From contig CAZLCI010000039.1 in the NCBI GenBank assembly GCA_964558115.1, positions 1 through 19,013 of the forward strand: a stretch of 19,013 nt of DNA, given 5' to 3'. Shown piece by piece: positions 8,470-16,184 of the stretch (the stretch's first letter is position 1; each line of letters starts with the position of its first letter). The notes beneath the pieces are model-generated. The model made no database searches. It was not told the DNA's origin and saw nothing but the letters and a program-made list of their open reading frames with translations. Origin of the DNA: UBA3496 sp964558115 (GTDB lineage Bacteria > UBA8248). The position numbers and the translations under genes were made by a program.

Positions 8470-9300
8470 CTACAAAGGCAAAAGAGGGAGAAGTTCATCA
8501 ATAGTCTTTATCTCTAGATCAGGAATTACTTCAGGGTCCCCCTTAATTTTTCCCCAACGATTAACCCAAACTGTTTTCATACCTAAATTTGATGCACCTA
8601 TAATATCCGTGCGGAGATTATCTCCAACCATTAAGATATTCTCAATGGACACATTTATCTGGTTAATAGCTTCCTCAAATAGATAAGATGAAGGTTTCCC
8701 AATTACAACTGGATCCTTTCCTGAAGAAACTCTCACCACTTCTGCAATAGCACCACCTCCAAGAAGAAATTCGGTACCTGCACCGGAAGGTCTTCTTACA
8801 TCTGAATTCATAGCAACGAACTTTGCTCCTTTAGCAACTAAATCAGAAGCTTTACTCAGGGAAAAATACGTTAATTCTTCATCAAGTCCAGTCAAAACGA
8901 TATCGACTTTACCTGGATTTTCATGGGTCAAATCTTCGAATCCTGCATTGGAAATGGAAAAACGCAGTTCTTCTGATCCAATAATAAAAACTGTGTTTAA
9001 ATTATTAGAAATTCTTCTCAGAAAAATACCCGCATAGTCTAATAATCCAATTATGTTTTTTTTATCTGGTTTCAGTCCAATTGAGAACATGTGATCATAA
9101 ATTTGTGAAACATTTTCCTTAGAGATATTGGTGATGAAACGATGAGGTAATTTCTTCTCCTGGATTTTTTTCATAACATCTAAAGCTCCAGGCAAAACTG
9201 CATCTCCAGCAAAGAAAACACCTTCAAGGTCAAAGATTATGGCACGCACATTAGAAAGATTGATATCGCTAGAGTCCTTTATGAAATATTTTAAACACAT
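8470..9300 (-). CDS. HAD-IIA (NagD/LHPP-like) phosphatase-family protein
   Basis: A 276-residue cytosolic HAD-superfamily protein with a C2-type cap, related to NagD, p-nitrophenylphosphatase and LHPP-like enzymes, which remove phosphate from small molecules. Motif I is IIFDLEGVFF (D24 nucleophile), motif II RFITNIS (T57), motif III lysine in VIGKPS (K202) and motif IV MVGDNLRTD (D227, D232). Odd point: the second acidic residue of motif I, normally Asp in DxD phosphatases, is Glu (E26). LHPP proteins also deviate here (DIS, from memory). The ATG at 9300 has no good ribosome-binding site. It is alone on its strand, convergent with the ruv operon and divergent from the SDR gene. The substrate is unknown. 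Confidence 0.83.
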   Translation of the reverse strand: MCLKYFIKDSSDINLSNVRAIIFDLEGVFFAGDAVLPGALDVMKKIQEKKLPHRFITNISKENVSQIYDHMFSIGLKPDKKNIIGLLDYAGIFLRRISNNLNTVFIIGSEELRFSISNAGFEDLTHENPGKVDIVLTGLDEELTYFSLSKASDLVAKGAKFVAMNSDVRRPSGAGTEFLLGGGAIAEVVRVSSGKDPVVIGKPSSYLFEEAINQINVSIENILMVGDNLRTDIIGASNLGMKTVWVNRWGKIKGDPEVIPDLEIKTIDELLPLLPL

Positions 9301-9462
9301 TTATTTGATTTTACATCTTAAAAGTATGTCTTAAAAAGCATTATTTTAAAAATTTTAATCAGAATCGATAAATGTTAAGCTTTTAGCAACAAATAAGTCA
9401 TCGTTTGTTTAGATAATTTTTGAAATTAACTTCTTTCTTCAATCTTTTTAACAGGGGAAAAA

Positions 9463-10242
9463 ATGATCCACTATTTATTTGATTTGAATGGAAAAAAAGC
9501 ACTTGTTACCGGAGGTGGAAGAGGAATAGGTAAAACTATAGCAATAGGGCTTGCAAGTGCGGGTGCAGATATTGCTATAACAGATATTAATATTTCTAAC
9601 AGTACAGAAATTAAGGAGGACATTCAAAAACTAGGTAAAAAATGTGTCTTTGTTGAGTCAGATATTACTGATATTTCAACCTGTAAAGAAATTATATTAG
9701 AGTGTTCAAAGAATTTGGGTGGATTAGATATTTTAGTTAATAATGCAGGAACCAATATAAGAAAAACAGTAAATGAAGTCACTGAAGAAGATTGGGACAA
9801 AGTTCTCGATTTAAATCTAAAAAGTTATTTTTTCATGACCAGAGAAGCTGGTAAAGAAATGAAAAAGTATAATGGAGGAAAAGTAATAAATATTGCTTCT
9901 TTGATGGGATGGTCTGTTTTTCGTAATCCGAATAAACAAACCTACGCACCCTATGCTTCAAGTAAAGGAGGCGTTATATCACTTACACGTTCTTTTGCTG
10001 TAGACTGGGCTGAAGACAATATACAAGTTAACGCTATATGTCCTACCTTTATTGAAACTCCATTAACTAGTGTTCTTAAGGAAGACGACCTAGTTTACGA
10101 TGCGATTTGCAAACGGACACCTATGGGAAGATTTGGGAAAATGGAAGAACTCATAGGTCCATGTATTTTTCTTTCATCAGAAGCAAGTAATTTAATTACT
10201 GGAACTTCAATTCTTGTAGATGGTGGATGGTACGCAAGCTAA
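9463..10242 (+). CDS. Short-chain dehydrogenase/reductase (SDR)
   Basis: A classical SDR of 259 residues that should interconvert a hydroxyl and a ketone using NAD(H). The cofactor motif is TGGGRGIG (16-23), followed by D41 at the end of the second strand (typical of NAD preference). NNAG is at 93-96 and the catalytic residues are S146, Y164 and K168 (YASSK). The C-terminal TGTSILVDGG is the family end. The overall look resembles gluconate 5-dehydrogenase and 3-oxoacyl-ACP reductase relatives; no FabG context is present. A GGGG-containing ribosome-binding site lies five bases before the ATG. Its stop overlaps the start of the ATP-grasp gene (TAATG), so the two are translated together. The exact substrate is unknown; a polyol or sugar-acid role is a guess. 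Confidence 0.9.
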   Translation: MIHYLFDLNGKKALVTGGGRGIGKTIAIGLASAGADIAITDINISNSTEIKEDIQKLGKKCVFVESDITDISTCKEIILECSKNLGGLDILVNNAGTNIRKTVNEVTEEDWDKVLDLNLKSYFFMTREAGKEMKKYNGGKVINIASLMGWSVFRNPNKQTYAPYASSKGGVISLTRSFAVDWAEDNIQVNAICPTFIETPLTSVLKEDDLVYDAICKRTPMGRFGKMEELIGPCIFLSSEASNLITGTSILVDGGWYAS

Positions 10243-11498
10243 TGAAAGAAAAAAATTTACTTTTACTCATGACTACTTCAACCTATAGAGCTAGTGCTTA
10301 CATAGATGCTTCCAAAAAACTTTCAATTAATCTTATTATTGGAACAAATCAACCAGACATTTTAGCTCATTTAAACCCTGGAAGTTCTATTACTTTAGAT
10401 TATTCTAAAAACAATCAGAGTCTAGAAAAGACTATACAACATGTAGAAAAATTCCCAATACAGGGAGTACTAGCAGTCGATGAAGAAACTTTAATTCTAG
10501 GATCTATGGTCGCAAATTCATTAGGACTTATTTGTAATTCTGTAGAATCGGTCAGTGCTACACGAAGTAAGTATGAACTCAGAAAAATTTTATCTGAAGA
10601 GGGACTGAGAAATCCAGAATTCAAACTAATATCTTCTGAAGAAAATCCAGATTTAATTTCAAAATCTATATCATTTCCCTGTGTAATGAAACCTACTTTT
10701 CTATCAGGGAGTCGAGGTGTAATAAGAGCAAATAATAAAGAAGAATTTAAGGACGCATATTTTAGAATTAAAAATATTTTAGATGAACCAGAATTATTAA
10801 TTCGCGGAAAAGATGAAGGAAAAATGATCCTAGTAGAAGAATACATTGATGGAATAGAAGTTGCCGTAGAAGGAATTATTGTAAATAGAGAGTTTGTTCC
10901 TATAACTATTTTTGACAAACCCGAACCAATGCAAGGACCGTTCTTTGAGGAGACTATCTATGTCACACCTTCTAGACTTCCCCAATCCATACAAAAAAAA
11001 ATATTAAAAGAAACTAAGAATGCTTCAAATGCGATTCAACTTTCAAATGGACCAATTCATGCAGAATTAAGAGTAGACTGTAATGGGAATCCTTGGATCA
11101 TTGATATTGCAAGCAGAACAATTGGAGGTAAGTGTTCAAGAACTATAAAGTTTTTAGATGGAATTTCACTTGAAAATATTATACTTAGTCACATAATGGG
11201 CGAAAAAATACCAAATATTATGCCTATTTCTTCTTCTTCAGGAGTAATGATGATACCTATACCACAATCTGGAATACTCAATGGTGTAAAAGGCAAAGAA
11301 GAAGGATTACAAATAAAAGGTATAGAAGAAATAGAAATTACTATTCCTTTAGGAGAAAAAGTTGTTCAACTTCCTGAGGGAGATAGATACCTCGGATTCA
11401 TCTTTGCAAACTCAGAGAAATCCGAGAATACGATAAAAATTTTAAAAGAAGCACATGAAAAACTGAAATTCAACATCGAAAAACCAGTAGAAAAATAA
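10242..11498 (+). CDS. ATP-grasp ligase (carboxylate-amine/amino-acid ligase-like)
   Basis: A 418-residue ATP-grasp enzyme, expected to activate a carboxylate as acyl-phosphate and join it to an amine or thiol. An N-terminal Rossmann-like part (1-110, starting LLLLMTTSTYRASAY) precedes the ATP-grasp core: VMKPTFLSGSRGV (150-160), VEEYIDG (198-204), HAELRVD (273-279) and IDIASRTIGGKCSR (287-300). The last part (about 330-418) looks like the C-terminal subdomain of BacD-like L-amino-acid ligases. The usual metal motif E-x-N is D-x-A here (D288, A290). I start it at the ATG overlapping the SDR stop; the frame is open to an ATG at 10227, five codons earlier, but that lies inside the SDR gene. Such proteins are often misnamed phosphoribosylglycinamide synthetase; I see no purine context. 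Substrates are unknown. Confidence 0.82.
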   Translation: MKEKNLLLLMTTSTYRASAYIDASKKLSINLIIGTNQPDILAHLNPGSSITLDYSKNNQSLEKTIQHVEKFPIQGVLAVDEETLILGSMVANSLGLICNSVESVSATRSKYELRKILSEEGLRNPEFKLISSEENPDLISKSISFPCVMKPTFLSGSRGVIRANNKEEFKDAYFRIKNILDEPELLIRGKDEGKMILVEEYIDGIEVAVEGIIVNREFVPITIFDKPEPMQGPFFEETIYVTPSRLPQSIQKKILKETKNASNAIQLSNGPIHAELRVDCNGNPWIIDIASRTIGGKCSRTIKFLDGISLENIILSHIMGEKIPNIMPISSSSGVMMIPIPQSGILNGVKGKEEGLQIKGIEEIEITIPLGEKVVQLPEGDRYLGFIFANSEKSENTIKILKEAHEKLKFNIEKPVEK

Positions 11499-11499
11499 T

Positions 11500-12048
11500 T
11501 TATTTTTTACTCGGTGTATAGTATGGATTTTCTCCTGAAGCATGATCAGTAGTATCCACAACTTCAATATCTGGGTCTAATTGTTGAAGCCTTGCTAAAA
11601 CTCCAGTTTTTAACGTCACATCTGCCATACCACAACCTGCACAACCACCACCCATTTGTATAAAAACACGTTTTTCTTCAACGTCAAGAAGATTGATTGA
11701 ACCTCCATGAGATGCAACAGCAGGATTAATTTCGGTGTCTATTATTTCTTGTATTTGTGACATTAAGGAAGATTCTGATTCAGGCATATCGCGAGTAACT
11801 TTAAATCCGCTAGTAGGACCGTCACTTATGAAATCTACGTTTGCCCTCTCTGCTCTCGTTACATGTTCCTGCATTGCAAAAACACCTATATGGTCATTCT
11901 CAATTTTAGTATACTGGCTCTCATCACCTTCTTTCACTAAATCTAACCTATAACCACCTTCAAAACTAATAAGAATACCAGCAAATCCACCACCATTATT
12001 CTCCATTACTTCTTTAACTTTTTCCAAAGCCGCATCAGTAATTTGCAT
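11500..12048 (-). CDS. nfuA: Fe-S biogenesis protein NfuA
   Basis: Carrier that transfers 4Fe-4S clusters to apo-enzymes. The 182 residues comprise an N-terminal A-type (HesB/IscA-like) domain without the cysteines, as in E. coli NfuA (1-88), and a C-terminal NifU domain (95-165) with the cluster ligands in GGGCAGCGMADVTLK (C136, C139). The match to NfuA architecture rather than a bare NifU domain is good. GAGGGG lies about eleven bases before the ATG. It is head-on to the ATP-grasp gene with one base between the two stops and no terminator visible there. Upstream are about 147 non-coding bases before the MDR gene, which probably hold its promoter. Confidence 0.92.
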   Translation of the reverse strand: MQITDAALEKVKEVMENNGGGFAGILISFEGGYRLDLVKEGDESQYTKIENDHIGVFAMQEHVTRAERANVDFISDGPTSGFKVTRDMPESESSLMSQIQEIIDTEINPAVASHGGSINLLDVEEKRVFIQMGGGCAGCGMADVTLKTGVLARLQQLDPDIEVVDTTDHASGENPYYTPSKK

Positions 12049-12195
12049 ATCTAAAAGATCCCCTCTAATTCGTCTCAGAAATAAAAAGTCTTATTGTAAT
12101 GAAACAAGCACCAAAAAATAATTACCGCTCTAAGGTATACAAGTTATAAACAAATAGCAAGTTTGAAATATTAGGTCGAAAAACAAGATATTACC

Positions 12196-13239
12196 CTAAG
12201 GTTCTACAATTACTTTCAGGGCACCATCTAATTTTTTTTCAAATGTTTTAAGAGCATCAGAAAAATTATTTATATCATATTTATGCGTTATTAAAGTATC
12301 TAATTTAAGAGCACCAGACTTATAAAGCGATAAAACTTCTGGAAGTGCATTAGGAGCTGCACGAGACCCAACTACATCAATTTCATCCAATACAAATCTA
12401 TTTAAAGGAAGTGAAGCTTCTTCTGATGGAATGCCTCCTATGACAACTCTCCCGCCTTTTTTAATCATTTCAATAGCCTGACGGATAGCAACGACTGTTC
12501 CAGCACATTCAAGAACTACATCTGGTCCTTGACCTTCGGTTTTAATTTTTATCTTATCAACAGGATTAGCCTTTTCGTAATCGATGATTTCATAGCCTAA
12601 TTCCTCAGCTTTTTGGAGACGATGACCTCTACCAACCACTATCACTCTTCCCGCGCCTAAAGCCTTTGCACACTGATATGCAATAGACCCTATAGCTCCA
12701 GGTCCGATCACAACGACGGTATCCCCTGCACTAATTGATCCTCTTTTTGCAATATGAAGAGCTATACCTGCTGTATCGAGAAGTGCTGCTTCTTTAAAAT
12801 TAATTTCTTCAGGAATTTTCACTAAAGAACGTGGATTAACATTTATATACTCTGCATATGCTCCCTGCGCAGTCATGCCGTATTGTCTATGACCTGACTC
12901 TTTATTTCCATAATTTAGGCAGAGATTATATTTTCCAATCATACAGTTTCTACATTGAGAACAACCTACAGCTGAAGACCCAGCAACTCTATCACCAGAC
13001 TTAAATTCTGTTACTCCATATCCTACTTTATCAACTGTCCCAGACCATTCGTGACCAATTATGAAAGGCCATTCAGGCGGCCACATAGGATAAAATTTAC
13101 CAGAAATTATTCCGAGATCAGTCCCACAAATAGCTACTGAATTAACTTTACAAAGAACCTCTCCTTGAGCAATTTCAGGAATTGGTATATCAGTTCTAAG
13201 TTCGTACTTATTAGGTTCTAAGCAAACAATAGCTTTCAT
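12196..13239 (-). CDS. Zinc-dependent MDR alcohol/polyol dehydrogenase (copy 1)
   Basis: A 347-residue medium-chain dehydrogenase of the threonine/sorbitol-dehydrogenase type, oxidising a secondary alcohol or polyol. Catalytic zinc ligands are visible in AICGTD (C38) and GHEW (H63, E64). The structural-zinc cluster is complete (C93, C96, C99, C107 within VGCSQCRNCMIGKYNLC). The cofactor motif GPGAIG is at 179-184. The second strand ends VVGRGHRL with no acidic residue, where NAD enzymes usually have Asp, so NADP(H) is possible. It is the last gene of the minus-strand block, 40 bases after the cupin gene; only a weak ribosome-binding site (GGGTTTTTT) precedes the ATG. No strong terminator follows. 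It is clearly a different enzyme from the MDR at 15046, not a recent duplicate. Confidence 0.88.
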   Translation of the reverse strand: MKAIVCLEPNKYELRTDIPIPEIAQGEVLCKVNSVAICGTDLGIISGKFYPMWPPEWPFIIGHEWSGTVDKVGYGVTEFKSGDRVAGSSAVGCSQCRNCMIGKYNLCLNYGNKESGHRQYGMTAQGAYAEYINVNPRSLVKIPEEINFKEAALLDTAGIALHIAKRGSISAGDTVVVIGPGAIGSIAYQCAKALGAGRVIVVGRGHRLQKAEELGYEIIDYEKANPVDKIKIKTEGQGPDVVLECAGTVVAIRQAIEMIKKGGRVVIGGIPSEEASLPLNRFVLDEIDVVGSRAAPNALPEVLSLYKSGALKLDTLITHKYDINNFSDALKTFEKKLDGALKVIVEP

Positions 13240-13279
13240 AAAAAACCCAATCGTTTGAAAGTATTTTTTAAAGGACTAT

Positions 13280-14131
13280 TTAATTTAAAATTTTCAGGTC
13301 ATCTTCATGAACATCACCAAGATAACGATACCCAGTATCTTCGACACTTCCAGAACCAATATATATACCGATAGCTTCTATTGATTCTGTGTCACTTAGA
13401 TTGTATAGAAAATGCTCTACACCTTTCGGTATATAATGAAAATGTCCACCGCGAACCTCGACTCTGTCGGGACCTGCTCCTGCAAGTCCATGACCGCTTA
13501 TTATATAATATATCTCCTCGCAATTCTCATGCAGATGTTTTTTATGAACTGCTCCTGGTTGGAAACTTGCCCTGAAAAGAGTAGTAGAACTTCCATTATG
13601 TTTTCCTATAGGAAGACGAAAGTCACTAATAGACCAACCCTCTCCCTCATCCATTTTCTCAGGAATGACATCATCTAGATGTACTAGAATTCCCTCTGTT
13701 AATCCCTGTCTCTGCATACTAAGATCTTCTTCTGTTACTTGCCCACAAAATTTATATCCAGTATCTTCCACACTTTTTGCATCCAAATAAAAACCAACAA
13801 CTATTGCTTCTTCGTCTTTAGTTTCATTATAGAAAAAATGTGTTGACCCCTTTGGCATTAACCTACAATGACCTTGCTTAACCTCAGCGCGGTCATCTCC
13901 TTGCCCAACAACTCCATAGCCCTTTAAATAAACAGCTATTTCCTCACAATTTGTGTGTAAATGTTTAGCGTGAGTAGAACCCGGTCTAAAAATAGAATGA
14001 AAAACCGTTGTAGAACTGCCATTATCTCCAGATATTGGTAAACGAAATTCAGAGATAGCCCAACCTTCTTTTTTTTCCATTTTTTCGATAGGAATGTCAT
14101 CTACATGAACTAATGGATACATAAGAGTCAT
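13280..14131 (-). CDS. Double-cupin metalloprotein (A)
   Basis: A 283-residue protein made of two similar cupin barrels (about 5-137 and 148-280). Each has a full classic motif 1 and motif 2. Domain 1: H57, H59, E64 and H98, with motif 2 GHCRLMPKGSTHFFYN. Domain 2: H199, H201, E206 and H240, with motif 2 GHFHYIPKGVEHFLYN. Thus both sites have the 3-His-1-Glu set that binds Fe, Mn, Ni or Zn. Both domains open with LVHxDD and close with DTGYK/R. A Cys sits two residues before the metal Glu in both (C62, C204). No signal peptide is seen, so it should be cytosolic. GGGG lies six bases before the first ATG. Cupins of this kind may be isomerases, dioxygenases, lyases or sugar-binding regulators; I cannot tell which. 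Confidence 0.87.
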   Translation of the reverse strand: MTLMYPLVHVDDIPIEKMEKKEGWAISEFRLPISGDNGSSTTVFHSIFRPGSTHAKHLHTNCEEIAVYLKGYGVVGQGDDRAEVKQGHCRLMPKGSTHFFYNETKDEEAIVVGFYLDAKSVEDTGYKFCGQVTEEDLSMQRQGLTEGILVHLDDVIPEKMDEGEGWSISDFRLPIGKHNGSSTTLFRASFQPGAVHKKHLHENCEEIYYIISGHGLAGAGPDRVEVRGGHFHYIPKGVEHFLYNLSDTESIEAIGIYIGSGSVEDTGYRYLGDVHEDDLKILN

Positions 14132-15009
14132 AATTTCCCCTTTTTGAAATATTCTTTTTATTTTTTTAATTTCAGATCCGCATCTGTTACCGGGCCAATA
14201 TACTCGAAACCTGATTCATCAAGGCCTCCAACTCCAACATAAAAACCAGGAGCAATAAGTACTTGATCCTCACTTAAATTTGCAAGCCAATGTTCTGTAT
14301 TTGCTGGAATATAATGAAAGTGCCCTTCATTGAAATTCACACGATCATTTCCCACACCCGCAAATCCGCTTCCCCTTAACGCATAACAAATCTCTTCACA
14401 AAATTTGTGTTTGTGTTTCATATGAATCGTCTTAGGACCAAAAAACCCATACATCCAACATGTTTCTGCTCCATGACTTCTATTAATTGGTTCGCAAAAA
14501 TAATCTTGTGTCCATCCCTCTTTACGTGAAACTTTTACAAGAGGGACAGAATCATCATGTATAAGGTGATATTTTAGAATTTTAGAATTTAAAGTTCTTG
14601 ATGATATATCCATATCATTATTAGAAATATCACCTAAGAATTCATATCCTGTTAGTTCAAAAGAAGGACAACGATCATAAATTCCAATAAGTACAAGAGG
14701 TTCATTTCTATTTAAATTAACAAGCCAGTGTTCAACACCTTTTGGGATAAAATGATAATGTCCAGAAAATATTTCTACTCTATCGGAACCTACTCCCGCT
14801 AATGCATGACCATTAACAACATAGTACATTTCATCACACTCACTATGTTTATGTTTTTTATGTACTGCTTTAGGGGCTAAAATGGAGTAATAAATTGTCG
14901 AAGAACATCCATGTTTTTTGTCTAGTACTATCCGACACTCTGCTTCAGGCCATCCCTCTGATAAATTTAATTTTTCAGGAGACACATCATCAATATGAAC
15001 TAGTGGGTA
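13292..15009 (-). repeat. Four tandem cupin-domain repeats across two genes
   Basis: Four homologous units of about 133-135 residues: 15009-14611, 14574-14170, 14119-13721 and 13690-13292. Each begins near L(V/I)HxD, has HxHxxxCxE, then GHxxxxPxxxxHxxxN, and ends near (T/S)G(Y/F). The units are diverged at protein level, so the duplications are old, but the same order in both genes points to duplication of an already doubled gene. Confidence 0.8.
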
Positions 15010-15021
15010 CTCTAAATTCAT
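14158..15021 (-). CDS. Double-cupin metalloprotein (B)
   Basis: A 287-residue paralogue of the downstream double-cupin protein, with barrels at about 5-137 and 150-284. Domain 1 ligands are H57, H59, E64 and H98 (KHKHSECDE; GHYHFIPKGVEHWLVN). Domain 2 ligands are H203, H205, E210 and H244 (KHKHKFCEE; GHFHYIPANTEHWLAN). The second motif 2 has PAN instead of PKG, the only departure from consensus there. The Cys two residues before the metal Glu is again kept (C62, C208). AGGAG lies five bases before the ATG. The two cupin genes are 26 bases apart and 24 bases follow the MDR gene upstream, so these are surely co-transcribed. The protein may form a hetero-oligomer with protein A; that is inference from pairing and similarity. 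Confidence 0.87.
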   Translation of the reverse strand: MNLEYPLVHIDDVSPEKLNLSEGWPEAECRIVLDKKHGCSSTIYYSILAPKAVHKKHKHSECDEMYYVVNGHALAGVGSDRVEIFSGHYHFIPKGVEHWLVNLNRNEPLVLIGIYDRCPSFELTGYEFLGDISNNDMDISSRTLNSKILKYHLIHDDSVPLVKVSRKEGWTQDYFCEPINRSHGAETCWMYGFFGPKTIHMKHKHKFCEEICYALRGSGFAGVGNDRVNFNEGHFHYIPANTEHWLANLSEDQVLIAPGFYVGVGGLDESGFEYIGPVTDADLKLKK

Positions 15022-15045
15022 TTGTGCTCCTAGAATTTTAACTGT

Positions 15046-16074
15046 TTAAGATGAAACTTGTATGACGGCACGCAATGTACCCCCATCACCTCCATCATCT
15101 ATAAATTCAAAACCTTTTTGAATTTCTTCTAACGGAAAATGATGAGTGACTAAAGGCTCTAGATCAATCTTTCCAGATGAAACAAGCTTAATAGAACGTT
15201 CGAAATCCTCTGGCAATCCAGCTCTAGAACCTATAACAGTGATATCTTTAAAATAATATGATTGTCCAGGAATGTTTTTTATCTTTTCAGGACCAATACC
15301 AAATTGAAGAATTGCTCCACCAGGACGAACCATTTCATAAGCTTGTAACATAGTTTCTTCAACTCCAGCAGTCTCAATAACTACATCGGCACCTAATCCA
15401 TTTGTAAGTTCAAGTACAGATTTGACAGGATCTACTTCACCAGCAGGAATGATTTCATCAGCGCCGAGCTTTTTTGCAACTTCAAGCTTCCATTGACTTC
15501 TAGTTATTGCGATCACTTTTTCCGCACCTGAAATCTTGGCAAGTTGTGTATGAAGCAATCCACTACTGCCTTGACCTAAAACAACAACTGTTCCTCCTGG
15601 AATATAAGGAGCTTTCCTTTGAGAATATACTACTGTGTAAAGACCAACAAAATTTGTTGCTGCTTCAAAACTCACACTATCTGGAAATGCAAAAGCTTCC
15701 GTTTCTTTGACCGAAATAAATTCAGCAAAAGTGCCAGGAACTTCTCTTCCACGCAATCCACCATTTAGACATAAGTTTGTTAAACCTCTGACACAATAAA
15801 AACATGAACTGCAACTCGAAAGTGGATTTAAAACAACTTTATCACCTAACTTTAAACGGGAAACATCAGAACCAATACTTTCTACGGTCCCTGTACACTC
15901 ATGACCTGGTATTAAAGGAATGTTAGCAGGCATTTTTCCTGCCCAAATGGAGACATCAGTCCCGCAAATGGCAGATGATGTAACTGAAACTAAAACATGA
16001 TCATTTGGAATAACAGGATCAGGTTGAGATCCAACGATAATTTTTTTATTGCTTTCGAGTAATGCAGCCCTCAT
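15046..16074 (-). CDS. Zinc-dependent MDR alcohol dehydrogenase (copy 2)
   Basis: A 342-residue medium-chain dehydrogenase. Catalytic zinc ligands are in AICGTD (C37) and GHEC (H58, E59); structural-zinc cysteines are C88, C91, C94 and C102; the cofactor motif is GQGSSG (167-172). The second strand ends AITRSQWK with no Asp, so NADP(H) may be used. The end, LVTHHFPLEEIQKGFEF, is the usual MDR C-terminal helix. I chose the ATG at 16074 rather than the upstream in-frame TTG at 16086, because GAGGA covering that TTG is the ribosome-binding site, about six bases from the ATG. It is the first gene after the hairpin that ends the DRE-TIM gene, and so may lead a four-gene unit with the cupins and MDR copy 1. 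Confidence 0.88.
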   Translation of the reverse strand: MRAALLESNKKIIVGSQPDPVIPNDHVLVSVTSSAICGTDVSIWAGKMPANIPLIPGHECTGTVESIGSDVSRLKLGDKVVLNPLSSCSSCFYCVRGLTNLCLNGGLRGREVPGTFAEFISVKETEAFAFPDSVSFEAATNFVGLYTVVYSQRKAPYIPGGTVVVLGQGSSGLLHTQLAKISGAEKVIAITRSQWKLEVAKKLGADEIIPAGEVDPVKSVLELTNGLGADVVIETAGVEETMLQAYEMVRPGGAILQFGIGPEKIKNIPGQSYYFKDITVIGSRAGLPEDFERSIKLVSSGKIDLEPLVTHHFPLEEIQKGFEFIDDGGDGGTLRAVIQVSS

Positions 16075-16131
16075 AAAAATCCTCAAAATTAAAAATTTTT
16101 TAAAAAAGGGAAAAATGACCTATAAATCAAA

Positions 16132-16165
16132 TAGCTGTGAAGGGAAATTTTTCCCATCACAGCTA
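16132..16165 (-). terminator. Long interrupted palindrome after DRE-TIM gene
   Basis: Arms TAGCTGTGA/TCACAGCTA (9 bp, perfect), one A-A mismatch, then GGGAAA/TTTCCC (6 bp, perfect) around a 2-base centre. It starts 20 bases after the stop at 16185 and lies 58 bases before the next gene's ATG. On the minus strand it is followed by TTTGATTTATAG, a moderate T-rich tail. A terminator, attenuator or 3'-end-stabilising hairpin all fit. Confidence 0.65.
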
Positions 16166-16184
16166 AAATGTGATCTAAAAAACT

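Noticed and set aside
10415..10918. 167-residue open frame on the minus strand
   Set aside because: Antisense to the ATP-grasp core, Ser/Ile-rich as expected from a shadow of AT-rich coding DNA.
13280..15021. Cupin proteins as DddQ/DddL/DddW-type DMSP lyases
   Set aside because: Those are single-cupin enzymes as far as I recall; these are double-domain and share only the generic cupin motifs. The nearby DddP-like gene makes the idea tempting but does not support it.
16136..16161. TGTGA ... TCACA resembling a CRP site
   Set aside because: CRP sites have six bases between the halves; here there are 16, and the halves are part of a longer RNA-type stem after a stop codon.
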